Origin: Candidatus Melainabacteria bacterium
GTDB lineage: Bacteria > Actinomycetota > Actinomycetes > Mycobacteriales > Pseudonocardiaceae
Reading direction: 5' to 3'
Assembly: GCA_903970565.1 (NCBI GenBank)
Contig: CAJCJE010000777.1
Span: forward strand, 1-6,454
Length of the DNA stretch: 6,454 bases
The position numbers and the translations under genes are program-made. Below are positions 1 to 5,816 of the stretch, in pieces (the first letter of the stretch is position 1; every line of letters starts with the position of its first letter). The notes under the pieces are model-generated. The model worked only from the letters and a program-made list of their open reading frames with translations, was not told where the DNA came from and made no database searches.

Positions 1-1209
1 CGCGTTCGCGGCGCTGCCGCCTCCGGCCCCACCGAAACCGCCGCCGCCACCACTGCCGCCACTGCCGCCGAGGGTTCCGCCGCCGCCACCGAAGCTTCCG
101 CCGCCGAGTGAGCCGCCGCCGTCGAGCGTGCCGCCGGCACCGAAGCTTCCGCCGCCGCCGATCGAGCCCCCGCCACCGAAACTTTCCCCGCCGGTGAAGC
201 TTCCGCCGTCGAGCGTGCCGCCGCCGGCACCGAAGGGGCCGCCGCCGAGCACGCCGGGCTCGGTGAAGCCGCCGGGGCCGAACTGGTTGGCCGGGTTGCC
301 GTTGAACGGGCTGCCACCGGCGTTGGGGCTGTCCTCGTCGTCGCCGGTGCCGCCGCCGCTACCGAACGTGCCGGTGAAACCGGCAACGGGCGACACCTCG
401 GTCTCGCCCGGCGGAATCCAGCCGGACGCGGTCGTGTTGATGCTCGGCTCATTGGGCAGGCCGGGCAGGTGCCAGCTCGCGGTGCCGTCCGGCGGCACGT
501 CGATCGTGCCGGCGGCGCCACCCTCCGGCGCGCCGCTGAGGGTCGTCTCGTCCTCCCCGCCCACGCCGGGCGGCGCGGTCAGCCGGCTCGCCGCGTACTC
601 CTCCTCGGCCGAGGCGCTGGTGCCGCCGCCGACGACGCTCATCGCCGCGTACCGGACGCCGCTGGCGCCGACCGAACTCGGCGAGACGACCGTGATGGTC
701 GCGTTGCTCACCGGGATCTCGCCGTAGCTCTGCGGCATCTGCGCGGCGGTCGCGCTGCTGGTCTGCGCGTAGGCCTGGTAGACCTGCACGTTGCCCTGCG
801 CGCTCGCGTTGTACTGGGTGATCTGGTTGTCCAGCGGACCGCTGTCGCCGAGCACCGCGAGCACGTCGTTGCCGAGGTTGGTCGGCATCTGCGCCGGCAC
901 GTTGGTCACGCTGTTGCGAGCGGTGTTGAAGGCCTCGGCCTGGTTGCTGATCACGGCCTGGTGCTGCGCGAGGGCGCTGGTGGCGTCCTGCGCGGCGTTG
1001 GCTATCGGCACCGCGCCGCTCTGCGCCTCCTCCGAGGCGTTGCCGCCCCAGGCGGCGGCCATCTTCTGGTTCAGTTGCAGGATCTGGGTGTTGACGTCGT
1101 CCTGCGTGCCCAGCTGGTAGCCGGCGCCGTCCTGCGCGTCGTACATCGCGTCGGGACCAGGGCCCTGCTGAAACATCTGGTAGATCTGCGTGGCCGAGTA
1201 GCCGCCCAT
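1..1209 (-). CDS. PPE/WXG100-like type VII secretion substrate with Gly-rich tail (C-terminus outside window)
   Basis: The frame is open from an ATG at 1209 down to base 1: 403 codons with no stop, so the C-terminus is missing. The start is supported by AAGGGGG at 1216-1222, six bases upstream. Residues 1-165 form an Ala/Gln/Asn-rich helical region beginning MGGYSATQIYQMFQQGPGP, with a WGG (W-x-G) turn at W54 between two helices, as in WXG100/PPE-type ESX substrates of Pseudonocardiaceae. No literal PPE triplet is present. Residues about 166-310 are a Pro/Ser/Thr/Glu-rich linker. From about 311 on, the protein is mostly glycine with repeated G-T-L-D-G-G and S-F-G-G units. It lies 67 bp downstream of the PE-like gene on the same strand, probably co-transcribed. 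By family knowledge, such proteins leave the cell through an ESX system as a heterodimer with a small helical partner. The role of the glycine tail is unknown. The fold assignment is fairly secure; secretion is inferred. Confidence 0.78.
   Translation of the reverse strand, partial: MGGYSATQIYQMFQQGPGPDAMYDAQDGAGYQLGTQDDVNTQILQLNQKMAAAWGGNASEEAQSGAVPIANAAQDATSALAQHQAVISNQAEAFNTARNSVTNVPAQMPTNLGNDVLAVLGDSGPLDNQITQYNASAQGNVQVYQAYAQTSSATAAQMPQSYGEIPVSNATITVVSPSSVGASGVRYAAMSVVGGGTSASAEEEYAASRLTAPPGVGGEDETTLSGAPEGGAAGTIDVPPDGTASWHLPGLPNEPSINTTASGWIPPGETEVSPVAGFTGTFGSGGGTGDDEDSPNAGGSPFNGNPANQFGPGGFTEPGVLGGGPFGAGGGTLDGGSFTGGESFGGGGSIGGGGSFGAGGTLDGGGSLGGGSFGGGGGTLGGSGGSGGGGGFGGAGGGSAANA
64..234. repeat. 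Degenerate in-frame repeats encoding the glycine-rich tail
   Basis: The 13-mer GAAGCTTCCGCCG occurs exactly at 91, 142 and 196 (plus-strand reading), periods of 51 and 54 bp, so the repeat unit is about 17-18 residues and stays in frame. A second shared block, GTCGAGCGTGCCGCC, starts at 121 and 208 and encodes G-G-T-L-D in the protein. The spacing consists of GCC/ACC (Gly) runs. The repeats reach towards the window edge and may continue beyond it. Confidence 0.7.
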
Positions 1210-1215
1210 TGATGT

Positions 1216-1222
1216 CCCCCTT
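1216..1222 (-). promoter_or_regulatory. Ribosome binding site of the PPE-like gene
   Basis: The minus strand reads AAGGGGG six bases before the ATG at 1209. This fixes the start at MGGYSATQ. The remaining 1223-1276 spacer shows no hairpin, so read-through from the upstream gene is expected. Confidence 0.6.
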
Positions 1223-1276
1223 CTGGGTGGTGCGCGGGCAGGCGGTGCGGGCTGGTTGTCCGGGGAGGGCCGTCGG

Positions 1277-1723
1277 TCAGGACAGGCCGGTGCTGACGCT
1301 GCTCATCGAGTGCGAGCCGGACTCCTCCGCGGTCTGGTAGTTCTTCAGCGCGGTCTGTAGCGCGTCGATGTACTTGTTGGAGTAGTCGAGCATCGCGTTG
1401 AGATGGTCGACGTAGGCCTGGCCGGACTGGTTGGCCGCGGTGGTCGCGGCCTGGCTGGCGCTGTCGGTGGCCGGGGGGAGTACCCCGGTCATCGGGGCGG
1501 TCTGCGGCACGGCGGCCTGCAACGAGTCGTGCAGCTGCTTCCACTGCCCCAGGACCGAATTCAGCTCCGTCGGGGTGAAGGTGTAACCGCCACCGGTCGC
1601 GCCCGCGGCGGGCTGCGTAACCTGGAGGCCGTTCTCGGATTCGGTGATCAGGGTTTCGATTTCCTGCACCAATGGCATGAGGCCACCCGCGTTGATGACA
1701 CCACCGTCATTGAAAATCGACAT
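1277..1723 (-). CDS. PE-like/WXG100-like small helical protein, probable ESX partner of the PPE-like protein
   Basis: A 148-residue protein starting MSIFNDGGVINAGG. The open frame extends 41 codons further upstream, but the ATG at 1723 is chosen because GGAGGG sits eight bases before it and the upstream extension is Arg-rich and non-helical. Residues about 15-30 form a first amphipathic helix, and residues 47-70 (YTFTPTELNSVLGQWKQL) a second with W61. Pro/Ala-rich residues 71-90 link to a long C-terminal helix (about 92-134). That helix ends in Y129-Q-T-A-E133, matching the YxxxD/E signal known from PE, EspB and other type VII substrates or partners. There is no signal peptide or membrane segment. 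Gene order (small YxxxE protein, then PPE-like protein) copies the PE-PPE order of mycobacteria. I cannot assign a named family. PE-like function is inferred from motif, length and neighbour. Confidence 0.72.
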   Translation of the reverse strand: MSIFNDGGVINAGGLMPLVQEIETLITESENGLQVTQPAAGATGGGYTFTPTELNSVLGQWKQLHDSLQAAVPQTAPMTGVLPPATDSASQAATTAANQSGQAYVDHLNAMLDYSNKYIDALQTALKNYQTAEESGSHSMSSVSTGLS

Positions 1724-1731
1724 CGCCGGTT

Positions 1732-1737
1732 CCCTCC
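1732..1737 (-). promoter_or_regulatory. Strong Shine-Dalgarno deciding the start of the PE-like gene
   Basis: GGAGGG on the minus strand, eight bases before the ATG at 1723. It decides against the longer in-frame start at 1846. Confidence 0.7.
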
Positions 1738-1762
1738 GTCTTTGCCGGTACGTGCGCTGATT

Positions 1763-1808
1763 GTGGCTGGCCACGCCCCATCGTGGCTGGTGCGCCGCAG
1801 ACAGAATA
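1763..1808 (-). promoter_or_regulatory. Putative control region of the PE/PPE-like pair: repeated GTGGCTGG and a -10-like box
   Basis: GTGGCTGG occurs at 1763-1770 and 1783-1790 in the same orientation, 20 bp (two helical turns) apart. The first copy belongs to a small palindrome, GTGGC-TG-GCCAC, at 1763-1774. A minus-strand TATTCT (complement of 1803-1808) is a possible -10 box, but I see no convincing -35 at 16-18 bp. If that -10 is right, the repeats lie in the leader of the transcript. The rest of 1809-1933 holds two copies of CCGGCCGGC (1867-1875, 1892-1900) and nothing else I can name. Confidence 0.25.
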
Positions 1809-1933
1809 GCGCGCGCACCCGTCACTATGGGGTGAGACGCCGGCATTCGACGGTCGGTTCCGCCATCCGGCCGGCTGCTGTCGCCGATTTCCCGGCCGGC
1901 GGCTTGCGCGCGCGGTGCGCGGTCCGTCGACTA

Positions 1934-1965
1934 CCGACCGTGTCCACCCCTCGTGACACGGTCGG
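1934..1965 (-). terminator. Stem-loop terminator behind the AhpD-like/ICL-family operon
   Basis: CCGACCGTGTC (1934-1944) and GACACGGTCGG (1955-1965) form a perfect 11-bp stem with a 10-nt loop. It starts 24 bases past the minus-strand stop codon at 1990. No U-run follows, which is common for actinobacterial terminators. It could also be an operator upstream of the PE-like gene, but its distance (over 200 bp) makes that less likely. Confidence 0.55.
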
Positions 1966-1989
1966 CAGCCGACGGGTACGCGGCAGGCC

Positions 1990-2796
1990 TCAACGGCCCC
2001 CGCCCGCCGCGAGCGCGGCCAGCCGGTCGGTCAGCCACGACTGATGGGCGCGCCACAGCCCGGTGCCCAGCGAGACGCGGGCCACCCCGAGCGCGCCGAG
2101 TTCCGCCGGGCTGGTGCTCTCGCGCAGGGTGATGTTCACCGGCCGCTGACCGACCCCGGTGACGAACCGCTCGATGGTGTCCGGCCGGTTGAGCAGGATC
2201 GGAAAGACGCAGTCCGCCCCGGCGGCCAGGTAGGCCCGCGCGCGGCGCAGCGCGGCCGGCAGCAGGGCGGCCTCGTCGGGTTCGTCGCCGGCGGCGCGAG
2301 CCTGGAGGAACACGTCGATCCGGGCGTTGAGGACCAGCCCGACCCCGGCGGCGGTCGCGGCGGCCCGGACCCTGGCCAGCCAGGCGGCCTGCTCGTCAAC
2401 CTCGACCAGTCCGCCGGTGCGGTGGTCGGTGTCCTCCAGGTTGCAGCCGACCGCGCCGACGGCCAGCAGCCGCTCGACGAGCGTCTCGGCCGGCAGCCGG
2501 TATCCGGACTCGGCGTCCATCGTCACCGGTACCGACACCGCGGCGGCGATCCGACCGGTCGCCGCGAACATCTCCTCGGCCGGGGCGCCCTCGTGGTCGG
2601 CATGGCCCAGCGACTCGGCGACCGCGCCGCTGCTGGTGGCCACCGCGGCGAACCCGGCGGCCTCGGTCAGCCGGGCCGAGGCCACGTCCCAGATGTTGGC
2701 CAGCACCAGCGGGTTGCCGGGCCGGTGCAGCTCGCGCAGGGCGGTGGCCGCGCCGGACAGCGATGCGGTGTCGCGGGTCCGAGGGTCGCCGGTCAT
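1990..2796 (-). CDS. Isocitrate lyase/PEP mutase superfamily enzyme
   Basis: A 268-residue TIM-barrel protein of the ICL/PEPM superfamily (about 250-290 residues is usual for this branch). Visible motifs in order: NIWDVASARL at 34-43 (substrate loop), VATSSGAVAESLG at 52-64, VTMDAESGY at 91-99 with D94 and E96 in place of the metal-binding DxDxGYG-type segment, CNLEDTDH at 118-125, and LNARIDVFL at 156-164. The catalytic KKCGH cysteine loop of true isocitrate lyases is absent, as is the EDKxxPK loop of PEP mutases, so neither activity should be assumed. The family cleaves or forms C-C or C-P bonds next to a 2-oxo acid using Mg2+. The exact substrate cannot be read from sequence. The ATG at 2796 overlaps the TGA of the upstream gene as ATGA, and no clear ribosome site precedes it, so translation probably depends on coupling. 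Confidence 0.85.
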   Translation of the reverse strand: MTGDPRTRDTASLSGAATALRELHRPGNPLVLANIWDVASARLTEAAGFAAVATSSGAVAESLGHADHEGAPAEEMFAATGRIAAAVSVPVTMDAESGYRLPAETLVERLLAVGAVGCNLEDTDHRTGGLVEVDEQAAWLARVRAAATAAGVGLVLNARIDVFLQARAAGDEPDEAALLPAALRRARAYLAAGADCVFPILLNRPDTIERFVTGVGQRPVNITLRESTSPAELGALGVARVSLGTGLWRAHQSWLTDRLAALAAGGGR

Positions 2797-3299
2797 GCCG
2801 TGGCTACCGGCAGCGGCAGCCTGCTGAACACGCCGAGCCGGTTGAAGGTGTTGATCACTGTCGCGGCCCAGGCCACGACCGCCAGCTGCGCGTCGGAGAA
2901 CACCTTCGCGGCCTGCTGGTAGACCTCGTCCGGTACGTCGCGCCGGCTGGCCAGGGTGGTCATCGACTCGGTCAGCGCCAGCGCGGCCCGCTCCTGTTCG
3001 GTGAACAGGGTGGTCTCCCGCCAGGCGGCCAGCACGAACAGGCGCCGTTCGCTCTCGCCCTGTTCGCGGGCTTCGCGGGAGTGCATGTCCAGACAGAAGG
3101 CGCAGCCGTTGAGCTGCGAGGCCCTGATCTTCACCAGCTCGATGAGTTTGGCCTCGACGCCGGCCTCGACCGCGGCCCTGGTGACCGCCTGGTGCATGGC
3201 GAGCAGATGCCGGTACGCCTCGGGCAGCAGCGCGCCCTGGTTGATCCGTTCACCGGGGTGATCATGGTGGTCGGTGTTGGTCATGCCACGACTGGTCAT
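2793..3299 (-). CDS. AhpD-like/carboxymuconolactone decarboxylase family protein with CxxC active site
   Basis: With the ATG at 3299 the protein has 168 residues; an in-frame ATG at 3284 would give 163. The core holds E54-x11-C66-A-F-C69-x3-H73, the same spacing as the E118/C130/C133/H137 proton-relay and thiol set of Mycobacterium AhpD. A helical segment KLIELVKIRASQLNGCAFCLDMH fits the family's active-site helix pair. This supports an alkylhydroperoxidase-type thiol reductase rather than a true decarboxylase, which lacks the CxxC. It is probably cytosolic, and I see no signal peptide or membrane segment. Physiological partner and substrate are unknown. It is the first gene of an operon with the ICL/PEPM-family enzyme, joined by a 4-bp ATGA overlap. 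A longer open frame reaches 3479, but the extension is Arg/Pro-rich and crosses the divergent regulatory region, so I do not use it. Confidence 0.85.
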   Translation of the reverse strand: MTSRGMTNTDHHDHPGERINQGALLPEAYRHLLAMHQAVTRAAVEAGVEAKLIELVKIRASQLNGCAFCLDMHSREAREQGESERRLFVLAAWRETTLFTEQERAALALTESMTTLASRRDVPDEVYQQAAKVFSDAQLAVVAWAATVINTFNRLGVFSRLPLPVATA

Positions 3300-3308
3300 G
3301 CCATGACT
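3279..3308. repeat. 15-bp tandem duplication over the start of the AhpD-like gene
   Basis: GGTCATGCCACGACT (3279-3293) is followed directly by GGTCATGCCATGACT (3294-3308), identical at 14 of 15 positions. Each copy carries one in-frame minus-strand ATG, at 3284 and 3299. The duplication therefore adds five residues (MTSRG before MTNTD) if the outer start is used. The outer copy also contains an out-of-frame ATG-GCA-TGA. Confidence 0.85.
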
Positions 3309-3311
3309 GTA
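3299..3311 (-). promoter_or_regulatory. Possible leaderless promoter -10 box of the AhpD-like operon
   Basis: The minus strand reads TACAGT (complement of 3306-3311), a TANNNT -10 hexamer, and the ATG at 3299 begins seven bases after its last T. That is the geometry of leaderless actinobacterial transcripts. No good Shine-Dalgarno precedes either candidate ATG, which fits. No -35 hexamer is visible at 16-18 bp, so this remains tentative. Confidence 0.35.
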
Positions 3312-3334
3312 GGGCTGGCCCGGTGCGCGGGCGC

Positions 3335-3353
3335 GGGTCAATTTCGGGTCAAT
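3335..3353. promoter_or_regulatory. Two GGGTCAAT direct repeats, candidate activator/repressor site
   Basis: GGGTCAAT stands at 3335-3342 and again at 3346-3353, a period of 11 bp, about one helical turn. On the minus strand each reads ATTGACCC, containing a -35-like TTGACC. The site lies 24 bp or more upstream of the putative -10 of the AhpD-like gene. A small palindrome ACTGG-T-CCAGT (3356-3366) follows immediately. This placement suits an activator-type site, but the regulator is not identified. Confidence 0.35.
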
Positions 3354-3420
3354 CGACTGGTCCAGTGCCGGTTTTCGACTCCATCGGGCCCCGAGCTGGG
3401 CGTCGACGCGGCCCCGCCGG

Positions 3421-3432
3421 ACACCAAGGTGT
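3421..3432. promoter_or_regulatory. Short palindrome ACACCAAGGTGT in the divergent spacer
   Basis: Perfect 5-bp arms (ACACC/GGTGT) around AA, near the middle of the spacer between the divergent operons. It has the size of a dimeric-regulator half-site pair, but a 10-bp match can arise by chance. No other feature is evident in 3367-3499. Confidence 0.2.
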
Positions 3433-3499
3433 GACATCTCCTCGGGCGGGGAAGACCACAGTCGTGCGATTCTGGCCACGTTCCGGCCCCGTCAGGGTG

Positions 3500-3515
3500 G
3501 TTACTCGCCGGTAAC
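3500..3515. promoter_or_regulatory. GTTAC-N6-GTAAC operator over the etfD promoter
   Basis: GTTAC (3500-3504) and GTAAC (3511-3515) form a perfect inverted repeat around TCGCCG. It covers the expected -35/spacer zone of the putative etfD promoter, so a bound protein would be expected to repress. TTAC...GTAA palindromes of this length suit TetR-type dimers, which often control beta-oxidation genes in actinobacteria. The regulator's identity is inference, and no regulator gene lies in the window. Confidence 0.45.
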
Positions 3516-3521
3516 GTGGCG

Positions 3522-3527
3522 TACGCT
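3522..3527 (+). promoter_or_regulatory. Putative -10 box of etfD
   Basis: TACGCT fits the TANNNT pattern. It stands 43 bp before the GTG start, which implies a leader of about 35 nt. The matching -35 region falls inside the GTTAC palindrome and is not a clear TTGACA. Confidence 0.3.
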
Positions 3528-3559
3528 TCCGGGAATTCGACGACGTAGTCCCCCCCAAC

Positions 3560-3564
3560 GGGAG
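3560..3564 (+). promoter_or_regulatory. Ribosome binding site of etfD
   Basis: GGGAG five bases before the GTG at 3570. It supports the GTG start, after which the first membrane helix begins at once (MIVRLVIGLL). Confidence 0.6.
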
Positions 3565-3569
3565 ATCTC

Positions 3570-5798
3570 GTGATTGTGCGACTTGTGATCGGCCTGCTGA
3601 TCACCGTGGTAGGTCTCGCCTTTGCCGGCCGCCGGGTCTGGTGGCTCTACCGGCTGATCCGCTCCGGGCAACCGGTCAGCGGACGGATCAAGGACCTCGG
3701 CCGCCGGCTGGAGACCGAGATCGCCGAGGTGGCCGGGCAGCGGAAGCTGCTGAAGTGGTCGGTGCCGGGCCTCGCCCACTTCTTCACCATGTGGGGCTTC
3801 CTGATCCTGACCTTCACCATCATCGAGACCTGGGGCGACCTGTTCGACCGGGACTTCGCGTTCTGGTGGTTCGGGCACGCCCGCTGGCTGGGTTTCCTGG
3901 AGGACTTCTTCACCGTCGCGGTGCTGCTCGCGCTGGTCGCCTTCGCGGTCATGCGGGTGCGCCAGGCGCCGGCCCGCCAGGAGCGCCAGTCCCGGTTCTA
4001 CGGCTCGCACACCGGCGCGGCCTGGCTGGTCCTGGCCATGATCGCCGGGGTCATGGTGACCCAGCTGATCTACCGGGGCGCGCAGTACGACACCGGCCAC
4101 TTCCCCTACGGCCGCAGCGGCTGGCCCTTCGCGTCCTGGCTGGTCGGACACGCGCTGGCCGGTCTCGGCACCACCGTCAACGGCGTCATCGAGACCGTGT
4201 TCGTGCTGGCGAACGTCGCGGTGATCGTGGGCTTCCTGGTCCTGGTCGTGCATTCCAAGCACCTGCACATCGGCCTCGCCCCGCTCAACGTCGGCGCCAA
4301 GCGGCTGCCGGACGGCCTCGGGCCCTTGCTGCCGATGGAGTCCGGCGGCAAGCCGATCAACTTCGAGGACCCCGGCGAGGATGACGTCTTCGGTCGCGGC
4401 AAGGTCGAGGACTTCACCTGGAAGGGTATGCTCGACTTCGCCACCTGCACCGAGTGCGGGCGCTGCCAGAGCCAGTGCCCGGCCTGGAACACCGGCAAGC
4501 CGCTCTCGCCCAAGCTGCTCATCATGGACCTGCGCGACCACCTCTTCGCGAAGGCGCCCTACCTCATCGACGGTAAGGACAAGCCGGAAGAGGGCTCCGT
4601 CGACATCACGGTGGCCGAGCACAACGGCCACGGGGTACCCGAGTCCGGTTTCGGCCGGGTCACCGGTTCCGGCCCCGAGCAGGCGGCCCGGCCACTGGTC
4701 GGCACCCTCGAAGAGGGTGGGGTCATCGACCCGGACGTGCTGTGGTCCTGCACCAGCTGCGGCGCCTGCGTCGAGCAGTGCCCGGTCGACATCGAGCACG
4801 TCGACCACATCGTCGACATGCGCCGCTACCAGGTACTCATCGAGTCGAACTTCCCGACCGAACTCGGCGGCATGTTCAAGAACCTGGAGAACAAGGGCAA
4901 TCCCTGGGGACAGAACAACAAGGACCGTCTCCAGTGGACCGAAGGTCTCGACTTCGAGGTACCGGTCTTCGACGGTGAACTCGCCGACGACGTCGAGTAC
5001 CTGTTCTGGGTCGGCTGCGCGGGCGCCTTCGAGGACCGCGCCAAGAAGACCACCCGGGCCGTCGCCGAACTGCTGCACGCGGCGGACGTGAAGTACGTCG
5101 TGCTCGGCTCCGACGAGACCTGCACCGGCGACCCGGCCCGCCGGGCCGGCAACGAGTTCCTGTTCCAGATGCTCGCCCAGCAGAACGTCGAGATCCTCAA
5201 CACGCTGTTCGAAGGCCGCGAACCGCTCAGGCGCAAGATCGTGGTCACCTGCCCGCACTGCTTCAACACCATCGGCAACGAGTACCCGCAGGTGGGCGGC
5301 GACTACGAGGTCGTGCACCACACCCAGCTGCTCAACCGGCTGGTCCGCGAGCGCCGGCTGGTCCCGGTGTCCTCGGTCGCCGAGGACGTCACCTACCACG
5401 ACCCGTGCTACCTGGGCCGGCACAACAAGGTCTACGACGCGCCGCGTGAGCTGGTCGGCGCGGCCGGCGCCAACCTGCGCGAGATGCCCCGGCACGCGGA
5501 CCGGTCGTTCTGCTGTGGTGCCGGTGGCGCGCGGATGTGGATGGAGGAGCGGATCGGCAAGCAGATCAACCTGGAACGGGTCGACGAGGCACTGGGCACC
5601 GCGCCGAGCAAGATCGCCACCGGTTGCCCGTTCTGCCGGGTGATGATGACCGACGGCGTCACCGATCGGCAGAACAGCGGTGCGGCCAGCGAGAACCTGG
5701 AAGTCGTCGATGTCGCCCAGTTGCTGCTGGCCGCCGTCAAACGCGGTCAGGAGCAGGAGTCCGCGACCAAGGAATCTGCCGGGGAATCCGCCGGCTGA
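3570..5798 (+). CDS. etfD: EtfD: membrane electron-transfer-flavoprotein:menaquinone oxidoreductase
   Basis: A 742-residue membrane iron-sulfur protein. Hydrophobic helices lie near residues 2-20, 68-87, 108-128, 150-170 and 208-227, forming a NarI/HdrE-like cytochrome b domain with candidate heme ligands such as H70, H194, H228 and H231. Two 4Fe-4S motifs follow: C293/C296/C299/C303-P and C394/C397/C400/C404-P. Two HdrB/GlpC-type cysteine-rich domains end the protein: C483, C518, C561/C564, then C613, CCG at C648-C649, C686/C689. The first domain has DETCTGDPARR where CCG would stand. The architecture is that of Mycobacterium tuberculosis EtfD (Rv0338c) and Bacillus FadF, which oxidise reduced EtfAB from acyl-CoA dehydrogenases and pass electrons to menaquinone. 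The GTG start is preceded by GGGAG. The gene is monocistronic here: divergent from the AhpD-like operon, followed by a strong terminator. The assignment is confident, the fatty-acid link comes from family knowledge. Confidence 0.92.
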   Translation: MIVRLVIGLLITVVGLAFAGRRVWWLYRLIRSGQPVSGRIKDLGRRLETEIAEVAGQRKLLKWSVPGLAHFFTMWGFLILTFTIIETWGDLFDRDFAFWWFGHARWLGFLEDFFTVAVLLALVAFAVMRVRQAPARQERQSRFYGSHTGAAWLVLAMIAGVMVTQLIYRGAQYDTGHFPYGRSGWPFASWLVGHALAGLGTTVNGVIETVFVLANVAVIVGFLVLVVHSKHLHIGLAPLNVGAKRLPDGLGPLLPMESGGKPINFEDPGEDDVFGRGKVEDFTWKGMLDFATCTECGRCQSQCPAWNTGKPLSPKLLIMDLRDHLFAKAPYLIDGKDKPEEGSVDITVAEHNGHGVPESGFGRVTGSGPEQAARPLVGTLEEGGVIDPDVLWSCTSCGACVEQCPVDIEHVDHIVDMRRYQVLIESNFPTELGGMFKNLENKGNPWGQNNKDRLQWTEGLDFEVPVFDGELADDVEYLFWVGCAGAFEDRAKKTTRAVAELLHAADVKYVVLGSDETCTGDPARRAGNEFLFQMLAQQNVEILNTLFEGREPLRRKIVVTCPHCFNTIGNEYPQVGGDYEVVHHTQLLNRLVRERRLVPVSSVAEDVTYHDPCYLGRHNKVYDAPRELVGAAGANLREMPRHADRSFCCGAGGARMWMEERIGKQINLERVDEALGTAPSKIATGCPFCRVMMTDGVTDRQNSGAASENLEVVDVAQLLLAAVKRGQEQESATKESAGESAG

Positions 5799-5816
5799 GG
5801 ACCACTTTCCGCCCCA

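Noticed and set aside
1..330. Microsatellite or CRISPR-like array suggested by the dense GCC/ACC repeats
   Set aside because: The repeats are degenerate and keep one reading frame as Gly codons; there are no unique spacers of constant length.
469..1212. A 247-codon plus-strand frame opposite the PPE-like gene
   Set aside because: Its product is Arg/Val/Leu/His-rich without a family signature and the opposite strand has a ribosome site and a recognisable helical domain.
1724..1846. 41-residue N-terminal extension of the PE-like protein
   Set aside because: The ATG at 1723 has a strong GGAGGG in front, and the extension is basic, non-helical and overlaps the probable promoter.
1867..1900. Two CCGGCCGGC copies 25 bp apart that could form a hairpin
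   Set aside because: Each copy is itself a palindrome made only of G and C in a GC-rich spacer, so chance is a sufficient explanation.
2044..2922. A 292-codon plus-strand frame opposite the ICL-family enzyme
   Set aside because: Gly/Gln/Arg-rich shadow of a gene with clear superfamily motifs on the minus strand; no ribosome site supports it.
3300..3479. 60-residue N-terminal extension of the AhpD-like protein
   Set aside because: The extension has no family similarity that I can see and runs through the repeat-rich divergent spacer; AhpD-like proteins are about 160-180 residues long.
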